Source: Endomychus coccineus
Taxonomy: Eukaryota > Arthropoda > Insecta > Coleoptera > Endomychidae
NCBI GenBank assembly: GCA_958510875.1
Contig: OY294067.1
Span: 142,694,546 to 142,758,545 of the forward strand
Direction of reading: 5' to 3'
Length of the DNA stretch: 64,000 nucleotides
This document shows positions 47,292 through 59,308 of the stretch, piece after piece (the first letter of the stretch is position 1; the number at the start of each line of letters is the position of its first letter). The notes under the pieces are model-generated. The model was not told the DNA's origin, searched no databases, and saw only the letters and a list, made by a program, of their open reading frames with translations. Position numbers and translations under genes: made by a program.

Positions 47292-48872
47292 CTGAAACCA
47301 ACATAATTGATGTTTATTACCGTTCCATGACTTCAATAGGCACGATAATGTTCGACAAAATTTACTATTACCTACATGTGGGTAGTACTGTTAATGTGTT
47401 TACACTTCATTAAGATTTCTTTTAAAACATTGAATACCTGAAGAATACTTCGACGTGAGTGAATAATGAATCTATTCAGAATGTGTCATAAACAGACAGG
47501 CAGGTTTTTGTTATTATATATAGGTATATCTATCATACAGTTTGAGGACTCGTATAATGTAAACATTTTATACAACTTATACAGGTTATACGGTGAAAGA
47601 CGTCCAAAGTGTAGTCAGTATAAAAACTTCATACAGTTGTACGTTCTATTTCTGAATTGCTGTGGGAACCTATGGGAATCGAAAACTTTGTTTTGTTCGA
47701 AAATCGAAAAAACCTTCAAGCAATGTCACATTATGAATTTTCACAAAGAATAATTTTTATTTGAGAGGTCAAATTTATTCTGCTTAATGTACGAATAAAA
47801 TCTTCTAGAACGAAGCGAACTATAGTGACGAGTACTTTCCAGAATTATAATAAAACCTGATTTCGTTAGAATCAGCCGTTCCAGTGATATCTTGATAAAT
47901 GTTGCTCACTTTACCTTCTAAACAAGAGGAAAGTCACTGTCTTATGATATAAGATCAAAAATTAGGAAGGAAATGGCACTGAATCTTTTAAATTTCATTA
48001 CGATTATCAGGTTTCATTCTAAAATTCTAAATCAGTGAGTATCAGGCTAGCTCTTGCAGACTTTCAGAACCAGAAATACAGTGAGGAATTCATATTATAT
48101 GATAGTTTGGTACCTCAAAAGCTAAGGCCGCAAACACTTTTCAAACCATAATATTTTGGATGTATCATAATTTACAAATAACAAATAACAAAAATATAAA
48201 TTCCTTTGTTTCTTCACCTAAGGGGAACATAACCCTTTAACTCCTCACGTAATTATATCAATTGTAGCTGCAATGTATACATCGAAGAACATATTCATAT
48301 TTAGGTGAGTTTATTTATATGTTCATTTACGAAAACTCATAGCCTCTTTCAATATAACCTCCCATATATTTTTATCAATTGAAGCTGCAGTCAATATATC
48401 AAACAAGAATTTTCAATTAATTGTATTTCAACTTCAACGTGCTGATTAACAATGGAATAAAAACGAGAATGGAAAAATTAGGAAAATTTAATACAGTTTC
48501 AATTAATTAAGGTAATTCGAGAAAAAGAAAAATTCAAAGTTCAAAAATCTTATTTGAAGTTGAGAATCAAAACACGACAACGAGTTCAATTCATTTAAAA
48601 CAGTGATAAATTGCTTAGATAATCATTACTAACGAATTTACAGAATGAACTGATAGTCAAGTATTAAAACCAAAAAAAATAATCTCGAAACAAAAGGGAA
48701 AACTAGATCACTTTTGGTACGTAGTCAGTTTCTCACCCGGGATAATCTACAAGTCATTAGATAAATACACTTTTGTTATTATTTTGTCTTAATCAAACAC
48801 ATCTTCATGCAAAGTTGAAATATCCAGTAAACTTTGCATGTAAAGAAGCGTAAGGTTAAGCCGTTATCAATA
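47292..48872. other. Probable ADAMTS intron, no features recognised
   Basis: AT-rich. No exon-like open frame with splice sites and no clear repeat was seen. Confidence 0.5.
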
Positions 48873-48896
48873 GGGGAGGGTAGTACTAAGTGAGAC
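48873..48896. repeat. Left terminal inverted repeat of the pogo-type element
   Basis: 24 bases, 22 matching the inverted right end (51636-51659); preceded by the TA target duplication. Confidence 0.92.
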
Positions 48897-49167
48897 GAAA
48901 TTAAAATTTTTTACTCTAATTTATTTATTTTTCTATACATCCGTTTTCTTTTCATTTCATTTTATAGTATAATCTCTCCGCTTTCTGAATTATACACAAA
49001 GAAGAAATTAACCACAAAAATAAGCAAAATAAAATATATTTTTCTTAAGTGCGGTCTTGTCTCATTTAGTACCTGAAAGTGTACCAAGTGAGACTAACAA
49101 AAGTACCAACTGAGCCATACAATATTATATACCTTCAGTATAAAATTAGAAAAATCAAATAATTTTT

Positions 49168-51150
49168 TTAGCGAATATTAACCGAGCTGAAGTTAATTCT
49201 GAATTTGTACAATTTAGACTGTCGCTTTGTAGTGCCTGGAACAGGATCTGGAAGTACCATTGCTATATCATTCAACGCAACAAAAGATGTATCGGGTATA
49301 TCTGGAAACACAAAGCAGTTCGAAAATGTAAGGCTCTTACGAAGAAAAGACTCTTCGAACTCATCGTTAGACACTCCTGTAACTTTTGAGACATAATAAA
49401 TTTGTTTTGGGAACCTAATTAAAACAAATTTGTCCACTGATACATCTGCCTTGGTCACAACGGTATCTTCAGTTTCATCATCGGGTACCCAGTTTTCAGT
49501 TTCAGAAAACGTTTCTTATTCAGAATCTTCAGAGGTATCAGTGTCTGTCGAATCCCGTTTCTTTGCCTTCTTAATCTTTTGACGCGGTTTCTTAGGTCCC
49601 CCCTTCTGTAACTCACTTATATTTCGCTTAACTTTTTTAGTCAATTCTTTTGATTTTTCCTTTTCTATCAGTTTATCCTTCTCAGGCGTTTCCGTTATTA
49701 TTTTACTTCTTCCCTTTTCTTTTCCCTTTCTAATCTGTTTTCTGGGTAATGCTTTGGGAAATCCTCGAATATCTTCGGGTGAAATAAAGCTAGTTTGAGC
49801 TATTTGTGTATTTTTTGGAGGTGTTTTTTGAGCAGGAGGAACATTTTTGTTGTGTATTTTTACTTCCTCCTCTGATGGACCAGGTTGATTTTCCTCATTT
49901 TCAGTTTCTTGATCATTAGAATATGGTCGGTCAGTTACAAACGAAGTTAAGAAGTCGGAGTCCTTAAACACATCTGGGTCAAACGGGTGAATTCCTGATT
50001 TTCTGAATCCCGCGACTATATTACTAGGCGCAAAAGATTTTTGGAGTGCTTCTGAAATTCGTCCTGCTGAATCGTATATGGTCATAGGAACTCCAGGATG
50101 TTGAAGCATATACTTGTCGCATACAGCATTATAATATGCTTTAAAAGGTCCGTACATAGAAATATCTAAAGGTTGTAATTTGTTACTATAATGAGGAGGA
50201 ATCATCAAAATTTGAACACCTGCTTGTCGAGCTCTTTCTACCACCTTTAGAGAAATGTGACTTTCATCATATATAAGAAGGGTAGCGTTTTCTTTGAATG
50301 AATTGCTATGAGCAATAAAATGATTTAAAACATCCAAGAAAATTTCTGAATTCATCCATCCACTTGGGTTTGCAAAGCCTAAAGCACCTGTTGGACCATC
50401 TTTTAGCATATGATTTTTATAGTTTTTCCTGGGAAATATAAGTACCGGCGGTAAAAATGTTCCAGATGCCGAAATTATTCCAAACATTGTTACTGTTTCC
50501 CCCCGTTCACCACTTGTAGATTGATAAAACTGTTTTACTCCTTTTGGAGCAACAATTCGTTTTGGACTTTCAACTGTTTGGGTGCCAGTTTCATCTAAAT
50601 TGTAAATACGGGAACCGTCTGCCAAACTAGGGTATTTCTTCAAAATCTTGGCCAAATTATCAAAAAATATTTTAACATTGTGTACATTAAACGAGGTTAG
50701 ACGTGATAAGCTACATGCTTCTGGTTTCCGAATGGAAATCTCATTATTTCTTCTCATGAACGCCCTACGCCAATCTTCACCAGACATTTTGTTGTTTTTC
50801 CAGGACACAGGGATATCAAAATTATTTTTAATCGCAAGCTCATAAGATAGCTTTCTTGTAGCCTCTACTGTCAATCCGTAAGTCATTTTACTGCAAGTTA
50901 TAAGATAATCAACAAGTAGTTTTTCTTGTTCAGGTTTAAATACTTGTCTATGCCGATAATTTGGTTCCATTATCGCATCAGGCTTATCTTTCTTTTTTTT
51001 TACATACCTCGCTAACGTTTGAAATTTTATATTACAGCGGCCAGCAGCAACTCTCAGCCTAAAATTTTCATTGCAGACTAAATTAACTGCATGTTCCATG
51101 GTTTCAGCACTTGTATTGCCAATTTCTCTTTGCTTAGGTTTCCGCGGCAT
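49168..51150 (-). pseudogene. pogo-type DDE_1 transposase, one internal stop
   Basis: Transposase expected to cut and paste the surrounding element. The ATG at 51150 opens a 544-aa frame with an N-terminal psq helix-turn-helix (about 15-50), a CENP-B-like helix-turn-helix (about 65-140), and a DDE_1 core with catalytic Asp at 186 (NLDET), 295 (YDESH) and 329 (LQPLD). A basic, K/E-rich tail with likely nuclear localisation signals follows (about 450-535). A TAA at 49516-49518 interrupts it, but the same frame stays open to 49168. It gives a further 115 residues that match the C terminus of the copy at 27440-27609, so the native protein was about 660 aa. The second catalytic motif reads DESH where the other copy has DNHESH, a two-residue loss that probably kills activity. 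Confidence 0.9.
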
Positions 51151-51635
51151 CTGAAAAAAAGTACCGATCTCTCAAGAAATTATAAATTTAGTACTAAAGT
51201 GAGAATTATTATATACAATATTATATATTGTAGTGATATTTGCGTAATTATATTATGGTACTAACTGAGACTGTCTCACTTAGTACATTCTGATGCCACA
51301 ACACGAACGCTCTCAAAAAGAATATCTTTGTTAATATCAATCAATGTCTATGATCATACAGAAAGTAAGGTTAGTAACCAAATATTACAAATATCACATC
51401 ACATTCACAAAATTATATGAAACAAATGTTATACAGTATAATACATCGATATAAGAAAGTAGGTAACTAACTTACCTTAAAATTAGTTTTTGTATAAAAA
51501 TACTGTAAAAATCCTCTAAAACAATCTATAAAGTCGCAGAAAGTTTTGCTTTATGAATGTCAACAACTCACTGACAGTAAACGTAATTTGGAGGGAAATT
51601 TGAATAGTTATTCTGATTGTCTCACGTGGTACGCC

Positions 51636-51659
51636 GTCTCACTTTGTACCACCCTCCCC
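51636..51659. repeat. Right terminal inverted repeat of the pogo-type element
   Basis: Inverted partner of 48873-48896; followed by TA. Confidence 0.92.
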
Positions 51660-52404
51660 TAAGGATCAAAATTAATCAAAGATAATCACACTGGACTTGC
51701 CATGGATATGGTTACATTCGTACATTTCACAGAAGTTTTATAAAGATGATGAACAAATAACGACGAATCTAACCTATGCAAATATTGCAATAATTGAAAG
51801 TTATTTGTCATGAATGTTTTCCCTTACGCTTGGTAAGAATTATATCATTTAATCTGTTTCCTATTTAATGTCATAAATTATTATAGATTAATAAATTGTT
51901 CTATAAGACTTATTCGTTTATTCTAATGATTATAAATAACGGTTATTGAATAAAATTTCCAAGTATTTTCTTCAAAACTTATTTGTCATGAATGTTTTGC
52001 TTTACGCTTGGTTGGAATTTAATCGTTTAATCTATTTTGTATTTAATGTCATAATTTATTGTAGTATAAATAAGTTATTTCATTTTAATTGTTCATCAAA
52101 ACTACGTGGTAAATAATTTTAACTTATTTTTATATATTCTAAATATGTCATTCTAACAAATATTAGTTTTCTATCGGGATCTTAAAAGTCGTTCTATAAT
52201 AAAAAAAATAGATCATTTTCCCACGCTTCTCCCATGCCACATGTACAACAAATTTTTAATTGCAAATATCTCATGTCCGATGAGGTTTATCGTCTTCTAA
52301 TTTTAACAGTGTGTGTATTATGTATTTGATAACTTATATTGCAAGTTTCAAGGATTTCTTGAAATATTGCTTTTATAACTGTACTACCTTGAAACATTAA
52401 CGTG

Positions 52405-52640
52405 TTAAAATTTCGATTACTCGTGTTTCTGTTCGTTTCGGTGACGTGGGCATTTGAAATTGTGTAAATTAATGCGATAAGTACACGTTGTGCTTGATAC
52501 AGTTAGTCTTGAGGAATCTCGTTTTAGACTTTGATACATCTGCTGATGATGGTCATCAGACCAAAACGAACAAAAAGGCTAAAGTAATTGGCATATGTGT
52601 TAGTGTGACCTATTTCTAGAGAATTCATATATAATAATAA
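52405..52640 (+). repeat. Hammerhead-unit repeat, full-length-like copy
   Basis: Runs from TTCGATTACTCGTGTTTCTG through GACGTGGGCATT to CTATTTCTAGAGAATTCATA, matching the units near 36868 and 57226. The motif CTGATGATGGTCATCAGACC then AAAACG is at 52543-52568, with a 4-5 bp stem. Confidence 0.7.
52543..52568 (+). ncRNA. Hammerhead-like motif
   Basis: CTGATGA, stem GGTC/GACC region, then AAAACG in place of GAAACG; one core G is lost. Confidence 0.35.
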
Positions 52641-54789
52641 AACTATAAACAGTGTCAGTGATGAAAATAGGAACTGATATCTTTTGAGGCGCGATATCCC
52701 TCTAGCAAGTGATACTTCGGTTTTTTAAATGGAATATCTAGTACTTCTTCCATCATTATTACATACGTGTTCCACATTCCTTATTCGCGATATCAATAAT
52801 CTGAAATTTGAAAAATGACTGCTTCGAAGTAATGATATCACATTTTTGTGTTCCTCGTCATACGAATAATCCGAAAACTCTATGGATCATGAACCATATA
52901 TCACAACATAATAAGAGTAGGTAGGTACTCTTTAAGCTTATTACTGTGTGGTATTATGAAAGGAATGTTGACAATACAGTACGGTACGGACGTCAATGGT
53001 TATGTCAGTTTACCTAATAGCAAAATATGATAAATAGTGTGTGAAACATATATTTTGTCAGTTCAGATAAACCTCCAATGTCATGAAATAGACTTTAATT
53101 TTTGAGCTTCATATTTTTATGTTAGTTATTGCAAGAATGATACATTTACCAAGCAGAAGTGTCCGAAAGCGAAAAATGGTGCTGACAAAAGGAAGACGAT
53201 GCATTGATATCGACTGAGATGTAACCTTTAACATCACCACCTTATAAGACCACAATTTTGATTCGATTTTATTGACGTGAATTTGACCTGCGAAATTCTA
53301 ACCGAACTTCTAATTTTGCTTCAATTCGCTCCGATAGGATAATTAAATTATGTGAACTTTCCATCCTACACGAATTTATGTTTGTGTAGCTAACCATTTT
53401 CTCAGGATACTGCGAAGGCAAATATACTGAAGGATGTAACCATGCGTGATATTGCGGCTGTTAATTATATTTATGTTGTTTCTTGTAAACCAAACACAAG
53501 CTTGACTGCCGGCAAAGGGACGACATTTCTATAAATTAAGGGAATACCTTTGTACGAATAATTATACAGCATCCTTGTATGTAACACACATACACACATG
53601 TATAGCAGTACTTCTCCTACTGGGATATTATTGATAAATCGAAACCATCTCTGGGAAAGAATACTGAAGAGATAACACACATTGTTCGGTATTTCACTTC
53701 CATTAAACCACCATCTATTGTATTAGAAATTCAATTTGTTGTATGTCCATCATAAAAACATATTCCAAGTGATTGAATGCTACCGAAAAAAGAAACTATA
53801 TGGACTACATAACTACTTGACACGATGACAGAATTGATGCAATATGTAAGTTGAATTTGAGGGGATGAGACAATTCGTCGTCACCGACTCGTCTTCAAGG
53901 ATTCGTCGCGGCACCAGTTCGCCCTCGGCCGGTTCGTAATAGAATAATTATTTTTTCTTGGAGTCAACTGACTATCCCTAAATCATCTTTATATCCTTCC
54001 AATTGTATCTAGTCCTTCCTATAACTGTAATCTTTAATTCCAGAGATATTTCAAATTTATTAATAGAAACAGATTTTCAACAGGTCTTCTGTTCAGTGTA
54101 TACAAATGACGGAAAGACAAATTGTTATAACATTATAAATCATCAGTTATTAAGACATTCTATTGAATAAATTAACTAATAAATAACTAATAAATGTTCA
54201 AAATTTCCATTTAAAACATCAATACAGATTTCAGTTGATTTTCAAATGGTCACTTCAAGTATTTGAGTGTTTAAATTAATAAACAATGCACAATTCCAAA
54301 GCAGTTTGTTGAATGACAAACTAGTAATTATCATTTGGCTGTCTCACTGTCATTTATATCTTCAGTTTCCCTAATTACCCTAAAATATATTACAAAGCCC
54401 TGCGGTTCAATGATCTATTTGCCATGAAATTATGGGAATTTTCCGACTACTGCATCAACAATAATTAGGAGAGAGGGTGTTAATATTGAACATCACGTTC
54501 CCCAGAACATAACCCTTATACCAGCCCAAAAAGGTCCTAGTCCTCTGCTCGATTTCATGACATTTATTCAATCTTCACCTCACTTCCTTCCAAATAGGGG
54601 AAGTACATAAATTTCAACAATTTTGCAAAAACCATCATATGCAGATGAAAATTTTGTCGAAAAGAGGAAAAGAAAAATTTGCTTTCGGTAGTTTTACTAT
54701 CAATTTGATGTAGTAAGCAAAAGAGACCTCAATATTGAATTTTGGGAATGTGAGAGAAAATATGCTTCAAGTCATGAAGCTTGATGAAT

Positions 54790-55560
54790 GACATTGTTTC
54801 GGCAAAGCCGACGCCGCCTTCCACCGGTATCAGCTATTCCTGCATGCGCTGCCCGCGGACAAGACCTAGTCTATATTTTCATAATATGCAAGGCAAATAT
54901 TCACTGACTGACTAACCCACTCATCACGAAATCTTCGAAATAGATAGAGCGGACTGACGTGAAATTTGGCATGTATGTTAGTTATGTGAAGTAGACACTC
55001 GAAATGAACGGATTTTTAGAAACTCAATCCAAAACGGGGAAATAGGTATTCGAAATATTCTTAATGGCTTATATAATAATATCACAGTTAATACCGTTTA
55101 TGACTTGTAACACATAACCCCTCAACAAGACAGGTAAAGTTTTCACGACATACAGCTGCTACATAACGCCCGTGACAGACCATGACATAGAATAGACGTT
55201 CATATAAGTTTCAATGAACTTGCACATGACATGATATAATTTCACGTTTTTGGAGGTTCCTAATAATTTGAAATATGCATTAAGTCTTGAAACTTGGGGA
55301 TTACTTTCGCGCCGGCGGAGTCACAACTTTTTTCCGGTATGAGCTGTTTCTGTAGGAATATTCTGCGAATAACAGTTGTTCATATCTGAGAGGCTAATAG
55401 CACTGACTAACTCATAACAAAATCTCCTAATCCTAAAGTACGGAGACGATCGACATGGAACTTGGCAGATATGTTCCTTATAAGGCGTAAGCACTGTCTA
55501 AGAACGGATTTTCAAATCTCAATTGAGGTAAAAGAGATTTGGTCTATTTTCAAGTTTCTG
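54790..55560. repeat. Two degenerate copies of a dispersed repeat
   Basis: 54790-55040 and 55300-55530 share GTTTCGGCAAAGCC/TTTCGCGCCGGCGGAG, ACTGACTGACTAACCCACTC/ACTGACTAACTCATAACA, and GAAATTTGGCATGTATGTTA-like blocks in the same order. Such tracts occur near ends of Helitron- and SINE-like elements in insects; the class is not determined. Confidence 0.5.
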
Positions 55561-55744
55561 ACAGCTAATATAATCACATGCATTTTACCATGCCAGACAG
55601 ATCCATAACCGAAAAATTCAACATAAGTGAAAATGAAACTGATTTTTTGATTGATAAAAATCCGAGAAATTTTGCCTTTAACGCTCTACGCAATGAATAA
55701 ACAGCCTATAAACCTATATCGATAGGTATATCGAGGAACTGTCA

Positions 55745-55960
55745 TACCGAAAATTATATCATTATACAGATGGTGGGATGCAGCTGATGTCTTAGATGTC
55801 ATGAGTTAAATAGCACATTGATTGTCGTCATGACGTCAATCCAACGAATTGGTATGGATGTTATCGGTCAGTGCCAGATATCTTATACATAACGCTATCG
55901 ATGAGCAGACCAATGACCTGTCATGATACAAATTATATCGTTATACATACTGTGAAATTA
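55745..55960 (+). repeat. About 170-bp repeat, copy 1
   Basis: Contains the family core TTAGATGTCAT, GATTGTCGTCATGACGTCAA and GGATGTTATCGGTCAGTGCC. Other copies are at 58008-58690 and 61410-63650. Confidence 0.7.
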
Positions 55961-56762
55961 GGCCAATACAAATAGTATTTGAACAACAACAAAATTCGTT
56001 ACAGCAATGTGACAGCGGGATATTGTAGAACAAGATATTGTAAAAGAGGGAAAAATAAATCGAACCGACACCTGCTATCCGGGGCGAAATGGGGTGTGTT
56101 TTTAGGGGTTGAAAACAGTTTTTCGTGATTTCTGGCTGAACCATGCATTCTATCAAAAAAAGTTAAATATAAAAGTTGTAGGGAATGGAAAGATCTACAA
56201 CTTTTCGTCCACCGTTTTCACCCTGACCTCAAAATATTTTGACAAAAATGCGAAAAACCAATTTTTCGGTTTTTAATTTTTTTTCTTTGACAAATCAAAC
56301 TTTATGAAGCTCTAACTTTGACAAAAGATACCTCTATTTAGCAAAAATGAAGTGATTTTTTGGGAGGAAATATTTGGAGGTTGTTGTTAAATTTAATTTA
56401 ACGAAAAAAAAAACCAAATTTTTAACTGCGATTCCTCTCAAAACTACGCATCCTACAGAGTTCTGTTTTGGCTCACTTACTCACTACTAGGTCTACTTTC
56501 GATAAGTGGTAAAAAAGGTATACCGCAATGAAAAAAATGGCGGGAAAATTGAAAAAACCGAAAAATCGGTTCTTTCGTGGTAATTTGCATATTTATCGTT
56601 GAATAATTGTTATTAATTAATAAAATCATTCTAATTTTTTTATGTTTATGGAAGCTATAATATTATTCCTTTGATTATTGTATATACCGAGTTTTGATAT
56701 GATGTCATGCATATCTAAGACAGCAAATTATATCTGCTATATTCGTATATTCGTAATCGCAG

Positions 56763-57090
56763 GATGCGAATATGAGAAATTTAAAGAGCTGTTTTCGAAA
56801 CTAAAGACAGCATGCGAGCGCAACCAGAGGCCTTCTAACTTATGTTTAGATTGTTTTATTTGAGAAGATTGCTCAAATGCTTCCACAAATTTCCATACAC
56901 GAAACTGACTCGAAGGTAATGGAAACAGATCAATGTACTATAACTGAAACAGTACTCAATGAAACTTCCGAAAACACCGGAGAATCGTTCAGTTTTGTTG
57001 AATTGGACGGCGAAGAAGTACAACGCTCTGCGAAGAAAGCAAGATTAGAGAAAAAATCATCTATGGGAATGTATACTCTTTTAAGCATGT
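56763..57090 (+). pseudogene. Unrecognised coding-like fragment
   Basis: One frame reads YEKFKELFSKLKTACERNQR ending with a stop at 56861-56863. A one-base shift continues with EKIAQMLPQISIHETD and an acidic Ser/Thr/Glu-rich stretch up to SAKKARLEKKSSMGM. Codon-like composition and the smooth continuation suggest a single decayed coding exon, perhaps the C terminus of a transposase captured between inverted repeats. No known domain was recognised. Confidence 0.4.
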
Positions 57091-57225
57091 TCAAAATAAT
57101 ATTAAATTTTTTTTACCGCATTTATGAATTTCATATTGTTAATATTTACTACATGAAAACAGGAGGGATCTGCTTCAATTTTTTCACAATGTATTATTTT
57201 TTATAATAAAGATTCTTGACCCAGG

Positions 57226-57480
57226 TATGAAATATATATAAATTCTCGGGAAATAGGTCACATTAACCCTTATGCTTTATATTTTCGTCTTTACGTACGT
57301 TTCGGTCTCACGACCATCTTCAGACGACTTATTATTTCAATAACCTGATTACTTAAGACTCATTGTATTAACACAAAGCGTCCTTATAGCACCAATTTCA
57401 TTTAAAATGCCAACGTCGCCGAAACGAACAGAAACACGAAATCGAGATTGTAACACAATGTGTTAATACAATTGGTTTCA
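57226..57480 (-). repeat. Hammerhead-unit repeat, minus copy
   Basis: Complete-looking unit of about 240 bases. Arms 57226-57345 and 57490-57605 (plus copy) are reverse complements at roughly 90 percent or better. Confidence 0.75.
57298..57323 (-). ncRNA. Hammerhead-like motif
   Basis: The minus strand reads CTGAAGATGGTCGTGAGACC then GAAACG: a 4-bp GGTC/GACC stem with a GTGA loop between the two conserved boxes, with one extra T before the stem. Confidence 0.5.
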
Positions 57481-57605
57481 AGTAACCCAGTTTTAGACAT
57501 AATAAGTCTTCTGATGATGGTCGTGAGACCGAAACGTACGTAAAGACGAGAAAATATAATAGCATAAGACTTAATGTGACCTATTTCCCGAGAATTTATA
57601 TATAA
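57455..57605 (+). repeat. Hammerhead-unit repeat, plus copy (5'-truncated)
   Basis: Carries the 3' half of the unit, ending GACCTATTTCCCGAGAATTT. Faces the minus copy head to head, the same arrangement as the Penelope pairs. Confidence 0.75.
57511..57536 (+). ncRNA. Hammerhead-like motif
   Basis: CTGATGATGGTCGTGAGACC then GAAACG, the least decayed copy: both boxes and the GGTC/GACC stem are present. No clear cleavage-site strand was identified. Confidence 0.5.
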
Positions 57606-58260
57606 TTATTTTTTATAGAATTTTTTTTTTATATAAATACTTGCAATATAAAATTGTTCAGTGCAACATGCAAATACTGTCGCAATAATTGAAAACCACT
57701 CTACAAAACCCGTATATATCATTGTAGATCTACTACGTTACCTATTGTATGATTATATTTTGTTTAGTAAACTAATTGATTTCGAGTAAAAAACTAAAAT
57801 TGTTCTTAAATGCATATTGGGAATGTGCATTTTTTATGTTTTATTTGATAGTAACAATCCCATGTACGATGATCGTAGAAGTAATATATTCGTATCCTGC
57901 GATTACGAAGATACAAATATAGTAGATATAATTTGCTGTCTTAGACATGCATGACATCTTATCAAAACTCAATATATACAATAATTAAAGTTAGTACTGG
58001 CATAAATGTAGATATCTTAGATGTGATATGTAAACAGTACACCGATTGTCGTCATGACATTAATTCAACGGACTGTCATGGATGTTATCTGTCAGTGCCT
58101 GATGTATTGCCTGAAACTATCGATGGATATGTCGATGAACTGTCATGTCGAGAATTATATCAATATAAAGGCTGTGGAATGTAGCTGATGCCTTAGATGT
58201 CATATGTAAAATAGCACAATGATTGTCGTCATGACGTCAATCCAACGAATTGGTATGGAT

Positions 58261-58424
58261 GTTATCAGTAAGTATCTTGGATAGTAGACTTCCGCGGACA
58301 GTTCAAGCCTTAAGCCTGCCCTGAAGATGCCACCTGTAATGGTTGGCGAAACGTCAGCATCAAGTCGAGCTATTGTGACGCGGAATTCATCAGGAAGACA
58401 AGATTTTTCAAAGTTATCAGTAAG
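58261..58424 (+). mobile_element. 140-bp insertion with 12-bp target-site duplication
   Basis: GTTATCAGTAAG occurs at 58261-58272 and again at 58413-58424; intact repeat copies carry it once (GTTATCGGTCAG). The insert (58273-58412) contains a hammerhead-like motif and no coding. A duplication of this length fits a target-primed retroelement such as a Penelope-like element. Confidence 0.8.
58321..58355 (+). ncRNA. Hammerhead-like motif in the 140-bp insertion
   Basis: CTGAAGATGCCACCTGTAAT, then GGTTGGC and GAAACGTC. The stem GCCACC/GGTTGGC is longer than in the other family, so this is a separate hammerhead-like lineage. Confidence 0.5.
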
Positions 58425-59089
58425 TGCCGGATTTCTCATCTATAACGCTAGCGATGAGGCAACCAATGAACTGTCATGATAAAAATTATATCATTATACA
58501 GACTGTGAAATGTAGATATCTTAGATGTGATATGTATAATAGTACACTGATTGTTGCCATGATTTCGAATCAACGAACTGTCATGGATGTTATCGGTCAA
58601 TGCCTGTCGTTTCAGTTATAACCTCATCTATGGGGACACCATGAAGTGCCATGACAACCTGACAAGTTATATTTTGTTATATTCAATTGAGCTGTTTTGA
58701 TAAAAAGGAAAAAATTATCTTTATAAAAGTTGTGAAGGGTAGATATCCAAGATGTGATATCTGGTTATGTCAGCAATCATATACTACGTAATATATGACC
58801 TGACTTGAATCTGTCATTTGTCATGCCTTTTTAATGCTACATTACATAGACATTTGTAGTTACATTTAAAGGTTTGAAAACTTGGTATTATGAATTTCAT
58901 TGCTTCAAACACAGCATTATTGCTACGACGTCAATCATTGATGAGTTAATCACCATGGTAGTTCACAGATTCACATTACGACGTTAAATCAGGTATTAAA
59001 AGTGACGTTTCGTAGATCACATAGAGTATGATGACGTTGGCAGAATCTTACGTGTCGCTTATTTTAATCATCTAGATATAATTTACAAT

Positions 59090-59215
59090 GTCGATGAAAA
59101 TATAGTGTTAAAACCAGGTATGACAAATAACAGATGTATGACAAATCATATATAACGCAGAGTGTGATCACTGAAACCACTAGATAGCTCTGATGAATGT
59201 TGCATATTCACAACC
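59090..59215 (+). repeat. Repeat shared with 61203-61310
   Basis: Both contain CAATATAGTGTTAAAAC-like starts, ATGACAAATGTATG and a CACTGATGAAT block in the same order. Confidence 0.6.
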
Positions 59216-59308
59216 AATCGATGTAGGATCAAATTTCCTATGATTGTTCCACTCAATTTTACATGTCATATAGTTTGAAACCTATTGATGTTACTACAAA
59301 TGTCTACC

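Larger units (their letters stand above)
48873..51659 (-). mobile_element. pogo-type DNA transposon, structurally complete (2787 bp)
   Basis: The ends are 24-bp inverted repeats: GGGGAGGGTAGTACTAAGTG plus AGAC at 48873-48896, and the same with two mismatches inverted at 51636-51659. TA flanks both ends (48871-48872 and 51660-51661), as for Tc1/mariner/pogo insertions. Subterminal copies of GTAC-(C/T)AA-(G/C)TGAG lie at about 49058, 49081, 49102, 51261, 51275 and 51617. Confidence 0.92.
51662..54780. other. Repeat-poor AT-rich stretch with one hammerhead-unit copy
   Basis: Tandem-like similarity links 51798-51960 and 51975-52120 (ATTTGTCATGAATGTTTT, TTACGCTTGGT blocks). Apart from the unit at 52405-52640 no gene or element was recognised. 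Confidence 0.5.
56672..57985. mobile_element. Cassette flanked by about 100-bp inverted repeats
   Basis: 56672-56776 and 57893-57985 are reverse complements (GATGTCATGCAT, CTAAGACAGCAAATTATATCT, TAATCGCAGGAT). The right arm joins a 170-bp repeat array. Inside are a coding-like fragment and a smaller inverted pair of hammerhead units. Confidence 0.7.
58008..58690 (+). repeat. Tandem array of about 170-bp repeats
   Basis: GTAG(A/C)T(A/G)TC-type starts at 58008, 58181 and 58512, plus a decayed one at 58739. After removing a 140-bp insertion and its extra 12-bp duplication, spacings are about 173 and 179 bases. Confidence 0.75.
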
